Of a DNA stretch of 64,000 bases, positions 42,645-50,129 are shown one piece after another. Numbering within the stretch: position 1 is the first letter of the stretch; every line of letters begins with the position of its first letter. A program made the translations under genes and the position numbers. A model generated the notes under the pieces. That model was not told the DNA's origin. It made no database searches and was given only the letters and a program-made list of their open reading frames with translations. The stretch spans positions 20,295-84,294 of the forward strand of contig CATQHX010000001.1 in assembly GCA_958296065.1 (NCBI GenBank). Direction: 5' to 3'. Origin of the DNA: Vicinamibacterales bacterium. Lineage in GTDB: Bacteria; Acidobacteriota; Vicinamibacteria; Vicinamibacterales; UBA8438.

Positions 42645-43592
42645 ATGGCCGAGTTCAACATCCGATCCGACGCGGTGGACGTCGAGCAGATCATGGAGCA
42701 GATTCGGGCTCGCGTGCGCGAGAAACGGGGCGTGGACTACACGGAGGAACAGATCCGCGAGCTGGCCAACGTGAAGCTCGACCGGTTTCTCGACCCGAAG
42801 CATGTCCGATCCGACCTCCTCGAGCACTTCCGGAAGAGGAACCAGTCGTCGGACGCGGCGGCATCCGCCGCCCAGACAGCCCTGGAAGCCGTCGACGTGC
42901 CGACCTTCCAGCCCGACGACGTGTACCGATCGTCCCGCGGCGGCATCGGTCGTGTCCTCTACGCGATACGGCGCATGCTCAGGCCGATCCTGAAGCTGTT
43001 CATCAACCCGGGCCCGATGCTGGACTCCGTGCGGTCCGTCTCCACGCACATCAATACGACGAGCAAGGCGCTTGCACTGAACGAAGAGAGAAACCGCCGG
43101 CGGGCGGAACTCGACGTACTGATGTACGAGGTCATGAACAACCTCGTCGTCGAAATGACCCGGCTGGCGATCGACATGAAGAACCACAAGATGCGCGTCG
43201 AGTCGGTGGCCGCGCGTCTCGACTTCGACGAACGCCGGGCGCGGGCGCTCGAGCAGATCGTTCAGTTCCGGACGCCCGCCGCCGGCGGCGAGGACACGGC
43301 GCCAAACGAGGGCTCCGCTGCCCCCGGGGACAGCAGCGGCGGGGAAGCCGGCGTCACGGAGAAACGGCGGCGGAGGCGGCGGCGGGGGCGACGACGTTCC
43401 GGCGGCAATACCACGACCACGGAGGCCCCGGGGGACGACGCAATCAAGAACGAACCGGCCGACGCCTCGGCATCGAACGGCGAAGCCGACGACGCGGCGG
43501 CAAGTGCGGGACGGCAGACCGACGCGGCGGCAAGTGCGGGACGGCAGACCGACGCGGCGGCCGAATCGGCCAGCGACCCCTCCGAACCGTGA
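42645..43592 (+). CDS. Conserved hypothetical protein at head of glycosyltransferase cluster
   Basis: This 315-residue protein is not recognised. Residues 10-50 form a charged helix (VEQIMEQIRARVREKRGVDY, TEEQIRELANVKLDRFLDP). A basic amphipathic or monotopic stretch (IGRVLYAIRRMLRPILKLFI) sits near residue 105. A long helix, residues 125-210, is probably coiled coil. The C-terminus is disordered with a basic block (KRRRRRRRGRRRSG) and a duplicated 10-residue repeat GRQTDAAASA. Its stop overlaps the first glycosyltransferase (GTGA), so it likely works with that cluster, perhaps as a scaffold or chain-length factor. Confidence 0.65.
   Translation: MAEFNIRSDAVDVEQIMEQIRARVREKRGVDYTEEQIRELANVKLDRFLDPKHVRSDLLEHFRKRNQSSDAAASAAQTALEAVDVPTFQPDDVYRSSRGGIGRVLYAIRRMLRPILKLFINPGPMLDSVRSVSTHINTTSKALALNEERNRRRAELDVLMYEVMNNLVVEMTRLAIDMKNHKMRVESVAARLDFDERRARALEQIVQFRTPAAGGEDTAPNEGSAAPGDSSGGEAGVTEKRRRRRRRGRRRSGGNTTTTEAPGDDAIKNEPADASASNGEADDAAASAGRQTDAAASAGRQTDAAAESASDPSEP
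43491..43560 (+). repeat. 30-bp in-frame tandem repeat
   Basis: The unit GACGCGGCGGCAAGTGCGGG plus ACGGCAGACC occurs twice perfectly, followed by a third partial copy. It encodes repeated DAAASAGRQT in the disordered tail of the unknown protein at 42645-43592. The 30-base period keeps the frame. Confidence 0.95.
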
Positions 43593-44941
43593 AGCTAGCG
43601 GTCGTCGTGCAGCGCTACGGCGCCGATATCAGCGGCGGAGCCGAGTTGCACGCGCGCTACGTCGCGGAGCATCTCTCCCGCCACGTCGAGGTCGAGGTCC
43701 TGACAACCTGCGCCAGGGACTACATCAGTTGGCGCAACGAACTCGCGCCCGGCACCGATGTGGTCAACGGCGTCACCGTGCTTCGGTTTCCGGTCCGCCG
43801 GGAACGCGATCCGGTAGATTTCGCCCGCCGGTCGCACCAGGTCTTCCAAGCACGGCACTCCTTTCGGGACGAGTTGCGCTGGCTCGAGTCCGAGGGCCCG
43901 ACGGCCCCCGCGCTGATCGCTCACCTGCGCCGCGCGGCCTCGGCCTACGACTTCATCCTGTTCTTCAGCTACCGCTACTATCACGCCTATCATGGGATCC
44001 GCGCGACGCCGGCAAAGGCCGTGCTCGTCCCGACCGCCGAACGCGATCCGGCCCTTGGACTCGCAATCTCCGCTCGTACCTTCAGGAGTGTGCGCGCGCT
44101 CATGTACAACTCGCACGAAGAGCGGGCGCTCATCCAGGCGGTCTCCGGCAACGAGGATGTCCCGGGAGTGGTCGTGGGCGTCGGCTCGGAGATCCGCGAC
44201 GATGCGAGCGCGGCCAGATTCCGCGAGCGGACCGGAATTGCGGGCTGCTTCGTCCTCTATGTCGGACGAATCGACGAGAACAAGGGGTGCCGCGAACTGT
44301 TCGATCACTTCAGGCGGTACGCCGCCGAGGTCTCGGAGCGGATGCAACTGGTGCTCGCGGGTGCGCCGGTGATGGAGATTCCGTCGCATTCGCGGATACG
44401 ACACCTTGGATTCGTGACCGACGAGGAAAAGTACGACGCTTTGGCGGCCGCCGACGCGTTGCTGATGCCGTCCTACTACGAGAGCCTGTCGATGGTCACT
44501 CTCGAAGCCTGGGCCATGCGGTTGCCGGTACTGACCAACGGCCGGTGCGACGTGCTGAGAGGGCAGGTCATCCGAGCGAACGCGGGTTTGTACTACGAGT
44601 CGTACGAGGAATTCGCCGCGGCGCTTCACTTGCTCGAAACCGAACGCGGGCTGCGCCGGGCGCTCGGCACGAACGGCCGGGCGTACTTCGAGCGCCACTA
44701 CACCTGGAGCGTGGTGGAAGCAAAGTACCTGGCCATGCTCGAGCGTCTCGAACGCGCGAACCGGGACGGTGAACGGCCGCACGTGGAACCGGAACCGGGC
44801 TGGCTCCACCGACGCCGAAGGGTACAGGCGCCGGCACGGGCGATCGTGGACGAGCTTCCGACCGGGCCGGCCGCCAGGACGTGGGACGCGGGCGAATCGG
44901 AGCCGGGGCGCACCACCAGCGCTCCGAGGGACCGGCGATGA
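43589..44941 (+). CDS. GT4-like glycosyltransferase, type A (first copy)
   Basis: This 450-residue retaining GT-B glycosyltransferase has the N-terminal acceptor half with LAVVVQRYGADISGGAELHA and VLTTCARDYISWRNE. The C-terminal nucleotide-sugar half has LYVGRIDENKGCRELFDHF, HLGFVTDEEKYDALAAADAL and the E-x7-E motif in PSYYESLSMVTLEAWAM. It is paralogous to the gene at 47272-48603. The C-terminal roughly 60 residues are a low-complexity tail. The GTG start overlaps the preceding stop, and its own stop overlaps the next start (ATGA). It likely adds a sugar in a surface polysaccharide; the sugar is unknown. Confidence 0.88.
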   Translation: MKLAVVVQRYGADISGGAELHARYVAEHLSRHVEVEVLTTCARDYISWRNELAPGTDVVNGVTVLRFPVRRERDPVDFARRSHQVFQARHSFRDELRWLESEGPTAPALIAHLRRAASAYDFILFFSYRYYHAYHGIRATPAKAVLVPTAERDPALGLAISARTFRSVRALMYNSHEERALIQAVSGNEDVPGVVVGVGSEIRDDASAARFRERTGIAGCFVLYVGRIDENKGCRELFDHFRRYAAEVSERMQLVLAGAPVMEIPSHSRIRHLGFVTDEEKYDALAAADALLMPSYYESLSMVTLEAWAMRLPVLTNGRCDVLRGQVIRANAGLYYESYEEFAAALHLLETERGLRRALGTNGRAYFERHYTWSVVEAKYLAMLERLERANRDGERPHVEPEPGWLHRRRRVQAPARAIVDELPTGPAARTWDAGESEPGRTTSAPRDRR

Positions 44942-46194
44942 CGACGCGCAACATCGCCGTGCACCAGATCCTGGCGACGCTCGGCTACGGCGACGCAATC
45001 GGCAACGAAGCGCTCGGGATCCAGCGGACGCTGCAAGACGCCGGCTATGCATCCCGGATCTACGTCGAGACCGTCGATCCGCGCCTGGAAGAACGGACGG
45101 AGGACTACCGGAACCTGATCGACGACAGCCACCCGGACAACATTCTGATTCATCACTTCTCACTCGGATCGCGCGCGTCGCGGGTCGCCTTCGCGCTGCC
45201 GGATCGCATGATCCTCGCGTACCACAACATCACGCCGGCCCACTTCTTCCTCGACGTCCGCTCCCCGGTGGTCGTGCAGTGCTTCAGCGGCCGCCGCGAG
45301 CTGGGGGCCTACGCCGAACGCTGCGCCCTCGCGCTCGGCGACTCGGCCTTCAACAAGGCCGAGCTCGATGCCCTGGGTTTCCCCCGTACCGACGTGCTGC
45401 CCGTCGTGCCCGATTTCACGCACCTGGACGTCACGCCGCACAGGTGGCTTGCGCGGCAGTTCGACGACGACGCGACGAACATCCTGTTCGTCGGCCGCGT
45501 CATTCCGAACAAGCGCATCGAGGATCTCATCCGGTTCTTTCACGTCTACCGCCGGCGGTACAACCGGGCATCACGGCTTCTGCTCGTTGGCTCCCATGAC
45601 CTGTTCGACACCTACCGCGACGCGCTCGCCGAGCTCATCCAGCGCCTCGGCACTCCGGACGTGCACCTGATCGGGCACGTGTCGAACGAGGAGTTGACGG
45701 CCTTCTACGACATCGCCGACCTGTTCCTCTCGGCGAGCGAGCACGAGGGTTTCTGCGTCCCGCTGATCGAAGCCTTCTACAAGCGGATTCCGGTGATCGC
45801 GTTCGCGGCGGCCGCGGTTCCTGCCACGATGGACGGCGGCGGCGTACTCTATGACCGCAAGGACCCCCGTCACGTGGCCTCGCTGATCAATACCGTCCTG
45901 ACCGACGCCGCACTCGAAGACCAGGTCCTCGAAGCCCAGGATGCGGCGCTCGCCCGCCTGCGCGCGCGGGACTTCGCCGGTACGTTGCTCGGGTTCGTTG
46001 ATCGCGTGCGCGCGGCGCCGCGCCTCCCGGAGTGGCGGGTCGCCGAGGACTTCTGGAGCCGGCAGGAACAGATCGAGCGCATCGAAGAGCTGCAGGTGTT
46101 CAGGCCCTCTGCATTCGAAGCGCTGCCCTGCGGGACGGACCAGGGGCGGGGGCCCGTGCGCCCGGATGTCGCTCCACCGGACGCAACAGCATGA
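44938..46194 (+). CDS. GT4-like glycosyltransferase, type B (first copy)
   Basis: This 418-residue GT-B glycosyltransferase reads IAVHQILATLGYGDAIGNEA at the start, with YHNITPAHFFLDV, ALGDSAFNKAELDALGF, NILFVGRVIPNKRIEDLIRF, LIGHVSNEELTAFYDIADLF and an E-x7-E motif in SEHEGFCVPLIEAFY. It is a close paralogue of the next gene (46166-47275) and different from type A. It overlaps both neighbours by a few bases, so the four transferases are translationally coupled. The substrate is unknown. Confidence 0.88.
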   Translation: MTTRNIAVHQILATLGYGDAIGNEALGIQRTLQDAGYASRIYVETVDPRLEERTEDYRNLIDDSHPDNILIHHFSLGSRASRVAFALPDRMILAYHNITPAHFFLDVRSPVVVQCFSGRRELGAYAERCALALGDSAFNKAELDALGFPRTDVLPVVPDFTHLDVTPHRWLARQFDDDATNILFVGRVIPNKRIEDLIRFFHVYRRRYNRASRLLLVGSHDLFDTYRDALAELIQRLGTPDVHLIGHVSNEELTAFYDIADLFLSASEHEGFCVPLIEAFYKRIPVIAFAAAAVPATMDGGGVLYDRKDPRHVASLINTVLTDAALEDQVLEAQDAALARLRARDFAGTLLGFVDRVRAAPRLPEWRVAEDFWSRQEQIERIEELQVFRPSAFEALPCGTDQGRGPVRPDVAPPDATA

Positions 46195-47275
46195 CGGGAA
46201 CGGCGCCTTGGTAGTCAACCAGTGGCTTCCGGCAGCCCATCGGGGGGACGCCGTGGGTGACAGCGCCCGCCGCGTCCGCGATCTGTTGCGCCGGAAGGGC
46301 CATGAGGCGGACATCTTCGCGCTTTCGGTCGACACGGATCTCGCGGACGAGATCCGACGGTTCACCGACCCCGCGGCGCTCACCGGCGACATCACCGTGC
46401 TGCACTTCGCCGTCCCATCCTCCATGACCGAAGCGCTGGCAACGCTCCGTGGACGGCGAGTGCTCCAGTATCACAACATCACGCCGGCCCACTTCTTCGC
46501 CCCGTACGACGCGGGCATCTTCCGCATCGCCGCCCTGGGACGGACCCAACTGCGGTCGCTGGTCGGCCGCGTCGACCTCGCCCTCGGCGATTCCGAGTAC
46601 AACCGCGCGGAGCTCGATGCGCTCGGCTTCAGCAACACGGGCGTGATGCCAATCCTGGTCGACCCGGACCGGCTCGCGAGTACCCCGCGCCAGCCCGTTC
46701 TCGAACGCACCCTCGACGACGGACCGGCCAACATCCTGTTCGTCGGGCGCGTCGCGCCGAACAAGAAGCTCGAGGACCATATCCGGTTGGCCGAGCACTA
46801 CAAGCGCTACGTCGACACCGACTACCGGTTCATCTTCGTCGGGCGGACGAACGCGGTGCCGCGCTACTACGCGACGCTGCAGTCCCTCATCCTGCAGTAC
46901 GAGATGCCCGTCGAGCGTTTTCTCTTTACCGGCGCGGTGCCCGACATCGAGCTGGCCACCTACTACCGCAACGCGGACGCCTACGTCTCGCTGAGCGAGC
47001 ACGAGGGCTTCTGCGTGCCGCTGGTCGAGGCGATGGCCGCCGACGTCCCGGTGCTGGCCTACGGCGCGACAGCGGTGCCCGAGACCCTGGGCGGCGCGGG
47101 AATCTGCTTCACACCCAAGGACCTGGAGTACGCGGCCGAAATGCTCGGGCTCCTGGTGTACGATGACGAGTTGAGATCGTCGGTCATCGCCGGCCAGAGA
47201 CGGCGTCTGGCCAACTTCAGCATGGCGCACGCGGCTCGCGCGCTCGACGCCATGATCGAGTCACTGACCGCGTGA
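46166..47275 (+). CDS. GT4-like glycosyltransferase, type B (second copy)
   Basis: This 369-residue transferase is paralogous to the upstream gene, sharing VVNQWLPAAHRGDAVGDSAR at the start, YHNITPAHFFAPYD, ALGDSEYNRAELDALGF, NILFVGRVAPNKKLEDHIRL, LFTGAVPDIELATYYRNADA and the E-x7-E motif in SEHEGFCVPLVEAMA. ATG 46166 lies inside the previous gene (29-base overlap). TTG 46208, just before VVNQW, is an alternative. The stop overlaps the next GTG start. It probably acts on the same glycan as its paralogue. Confidence 0.87.
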   Translation: MSLHRTQQHDGNGALVVNQWLPAAHRGDAVGDSARRVRDLLRRKGHEADIFALSVDTDLADEIRRFTDPAALTGDITVLHFAVPSSMTEALATLRGRRVLQYHNITPAHFFAPYDAGIFRIAALGRTQLRSLVGRVDLALGDSEYNRAELDALGFSNTGVMPILVDPDRLASTPRQPVLERTLDDGPANILFVGRVAPNKKLEDHIRLAEHYKRYVDTDYRFIFVGRTNAVPRYYATLQSLILQYEMPVERFLFTGAVPDIELATYYRNADAYVSLSEHEGFCVPLVEAMAADVPVLAYGATAVPETLGGAGICFTPKDLEYAAEMLGLLVYDDELRSSVIAGQRRRLANFSMAHAARALDAMIESLTA

Positions 47276-48603
47276 AGATAGCCCTCATCGTCCAACGCTA
47301 CGGCACCGAGATCATAGGAGGTTCCGAGTACCATTGCAGGCTCGTGGCCGAGCGGCTCGCTGCACGCCACGACGTCGAGGTACTGACCACCTGCGCCCGG
47401 GACTACATCACCTGGGCCAACGAGTATCCGGAGGGTTCGGATCGCGTCCGAGGCGTGACGGTGCGCCGATTCGCCAATGAACGCACACGAGACATCGAGA
47501 GCTTCAACGAGTACTCGAACTGGATCTTCGGCAACCCGCACACCGACGACGACGAGCTGGAGTGGCTCAAGCAGCAGGGCCCATGGTGCCCCGCGCTGAT
47601 CGAGCACCTCGAGCGGCGCCACACCACGTACGACGCGCTCATCTTCTTCACGTATCTCTACGCACCGACCGTGCTTGGCCTGCGCGTCGACCCACGGCGA
47701 AGCATCCTGGTACCGACGGCGCACGACGAGCCGGCAATCCGCCTGGGCATCTACCGCGACGTGTTCGGTGCGCCGGCCGGGATGGCATACAACACCGGTG
47801 TGGAGCGAGCGTTCCTCAGGGCGCGATTCCGGATCGCGGCCGCGGCCGAAGAAACCGTTGGATGCGGCGTCGACCTCCCGGCCCGGTTCGCGGCCAGCGC
47901 AAGGCGCCCCGATCCGGACGAGGACCCCGAGGCCGAAAACGACGTGCTTCGGACGAGCGCCGCCGCGTTCCGCCGGCGGCATCGACTCTACGAGCCATTC
48001 GTGTTGTACGGCGGGCGCATCGATCCGGGCAAGGGCTGCGAGGAGCTCATCGAGCACTTCAGTGCCTACGCCGCGGATCGGGGCGACGCCGTCCTGGCAC
48101 TGATGGGAGTCAAGCTGATGCGGATCCCGGACGAACCGTTCATTCGGTTCGCAGGGCTGCTGCCGGAAGCCGAACGTCTGGAGGCACTGCAGGCGGCAAC
48201 GGCCGTCGCCGTACCGTCGCCTTACGAGAGCCTCTCGCTGCTCGCGCTGGAGGCTTTCGCGGTCGGCACCCCGGTGCTCGCCAATGCCCGAAGCGAAGTC
48301 GTGCGCGAGCACTGTCAGCGCAGCAACGCGGGGCTCTACTACGCGGACCGCGACGAGTTCGTGGAGTGTCTCAAGGTGCTGATCCGCAACGCCGAACTTC
48401 GCGAGGCACTGGGCCGCAACGGCCAGGCCTACGTCAGAGCCAACTACGAGTGGGACGTGATTCTGCGCAAGTACGATCGGCTGCTCGACGGGGTGAACGC
48501 GGCACGCCCGGGACGCTCGCGCCGCTCCAAGAGCTCCGGCGGCGCCGGGCGGGGCAGGCCGCGCGGCTCACGCAAGCGGTCGCCCGTCAGTCGACGCGGC
48601 TGA
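47272..48603 (+). CDS. GT4-like glycosyltransferase, type A (second copy)
   Basis: This 443-residue GT-B transferase is homologous along its length to the gene at 43589-44941: IALIVQRYGTEIIGGSEYHC, VLTTCARDYITWANEYPEG, LYGGRIDPGKGCEELIEHF, and the E-x7-E motif in PSPYESLSLLALEAFAV. It ends in a basic low-complexity tail (RSRRSKSSGGAGRGRPRGSR). The GTG start overlaps the preceding stop. Its 3' end overlaps the convergent NtrC-type regulator gene by 17 bases. Confidence 0.88.
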   Translation: MKIALIVQRYGTEIIGGSEYHCRLVAERLAARHDVEVLTTCARDYITWANEYPEGSDRVRGVTVRRFANERTRDIESFNEYSNWIFGNPHTDDDELEWLKQQGPWCPALIEHLERRHTTYDALIFFTYLYAPTVLGLRVDPRRSILVPTAHDEPAIRLGIYRDVFGAPAGMAYNTGVERAFLRARFRIAAAAEETVGCGVDLPARFAASARRPDPDEDPEAENDVLRTSAAAFRRRHRLYEPFVLYGGRIDPGKGCEELIEHFSAYAADRGDAVLALMGVKLMRIPDEPFIRFAGLLPEAERLEALQAATAVAVPSPYESLSLLALEAFAVGTPVLANARSEVVREHCQRSNAGLYYADRDEFVECLKVLIRNAELREALGRNGQAYVRANYEWDVILRKYDRLLDGVNAARPGRSRRSKSSGGAGRGRPRGSRKRSPVSRRG

Positions 48604-50113
48604 GCCCCTTGTCGAATTCCTCGACCAGCTCGGAAACCAACGGCGCGGACCCCGCGGACGTCCCCCCCGGATCGGACCCCACCGCGTCTCCGGCCTGACC
48701 GCGCTGGGACACGCGGCTGCCTGTCCGGGAACCCCGCGAACGGATCCCGTGCCGCTTGATCATCTCGTTGAGCGTCGTCGGCTTGACGTGCAACAACTCT
48801 GCGGCGCGCTTCTGCACCCCCCCGGCCGCTTCGAGCGCACGAACGATCAACCGCACCTCCATGTTGTCGATGATCTTCCGGAAGGGAATCCCGTCCGCCG
48901 GCATGTCGAAGTGCGGCAGCTCGAACGATGGCGAGGCCCTGACAACGTCCGGGATCAGTTCGGGACCGATCTGACGCTTGACCGTCAGCACCGCCGCCCG
49001 TTCGATGACGTTCTCGAGTTCCCGCACGTTGCCGGGCCAGTGGTAGGCCTCGAGCAGGTGCATCGCCTCGGGCGTCAACTCCAGATCGGGCTTGTTGTTC
49101 TCTTTCCCGTACCTGGTGAGAAAGCTCCGCGCAAGCAGGGGCACGTCCTCCCGGCGGTCGCGCAGGGGGGGCAGTTCGATCGTGATCACGTGCAGCCGAT
49201 AGTACAGGTCCTCCCGGAACGAGCCTTCCTTGACCATCTGCTGCAGATCCACGTTCGTGGCGGCGATGATGCGAACGTCCACCTTGATGGTGTCGACGCC
49301 TCCCAGACGCCGAAACTCCCGCTCCTGGATCACGCGCAGGAGCTTGGCCTGGGTCTCTGGTGGAATCGTCCCGATCTCGTCGAAAAAGATGCTCCCGCGG
49401 TCGGCCATCTCGAACAGGCCCTTCTTGGCGGTGACCGCACCGGTGAAGGCTCCTTTCAGGTGACCGAAGAGATTCGACTCCAGAAGATCCGGAGGCAGGC
49501 TGCCCGAGTTGACCGTGACGAACGGCCGGCCGGCGCGCGCCGAGTTGGCGTGTACGGCGCGCGCCACGAGCTCCTTGCCGGTGCCGCTCTCGCCGGAGAC
49601 GAGAATCGTGGCCCGGCTCGGCGCGGCCTGCGCGATGATCTGGAACACGCTGCGGATGCGTGGGCTGTGACCGATGATGTCGCTGAATCGGCTCGCTTGC
49701 GCCCGCAGGTTCTGGCGCAGCACGCGGTTCTCGCTCGCCAGCCGCTGCTGCGAGACCGCGTTCCGCACGACGAGCAGGACATCGTCGTTCTTGAACGGCT
49801 TCTCGATGAAGTCGAAAGCACCGCGCTTGAACGCCTCGCGGGTGTTCCTCGAAGTGCCGAAGGCCGTGATCATGATCACGGGCGGCGCTTCGTCGAGCTG
49901 CGTGATCTCGTCGAGCGCGGCGAGCCCGTCCATGCCCGGCATCATCACGTCGAGCAGCACTGCGTCGAAAGTACCGGCGCGGGCGAGCTCGACTCCTTCT
50001 TCGCCCGACGCCGCGAGCCGCACGCGACACCCCTGGCGCTCCAGCAAGGGCTGGAGGATTTCCCGCATGATCGCTTCATCGTCGACGACCAGGAGCGAAG
50101 CCCCTTCCAACAT
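48587..50113 (-). CDS. NtrC-family sigma54-dependent response regulator
   Basis: This 508-residue response regulator is a three-domain enhancer-binding protein. The receiver has phospho-acceptor Asp55 in FDAVLLDVMMPGMDG. The AAA+ domain has Walker A GESGTGKE at 174-181, an intact GAFTGA sigma54-contact loop at 221-226, and IFFDEIGTIPPETQAKLLRV. The Fis-type helix-turn-helix is AAELLHVKPTTLNEMIKRHG. A roughly 45-residue disordered tail follows. A TTG at 50140 would add nine residues and overlap the kinase gene. It is directly downstream of its probable cognate kinase. The target promoters are unknown. Confidence 0.93.
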   Translation of the reverse strand: MLEGASLLVVDDEAIMREILQPLLERQGCRVRLAASGEEGVELARAGTFDAVLLDVMMPGMDGLAALDEITQLDEAPPVIMITAFGTSRNTREAFKRGAFDFIEKPFKNDDVLLVVRNAVSQQRLASENRVLRQNLRAQASRFSDIIGHSPRIRSVFQIIAQAAPSRATILVSGESGTGKELVARAVHANSARAGRPFVTVNSGSLPPDLLESNLFGHLKGAFTGAVTAKKGLFEMADRGSIFFDEIGTIPPETQAKLLRVIQEREFRRLGGVDTIKVDVRIIAATNVDLQQMVKEGSFREDLYYRLHVITIELPPLRDRREDVPLLARSFLTRYGKENNKPDLELTPEAMHLLEAYHWPGNVRELENVIERAAVLTVKRQIGPELIPDVVRASPSFELPHFDMPADGIPFRKIIDNMEVRLIVRALEAAGGVQKRAAELLHVKPTTLNEMIKRHGIRSRGSRTGSRVSQRGQAGDAVGSDPGGTSAGSAPLVSELVEEFDKGLSRVD

Positions 50114-50129
50114 CTGCTGCGCCTCGCGA

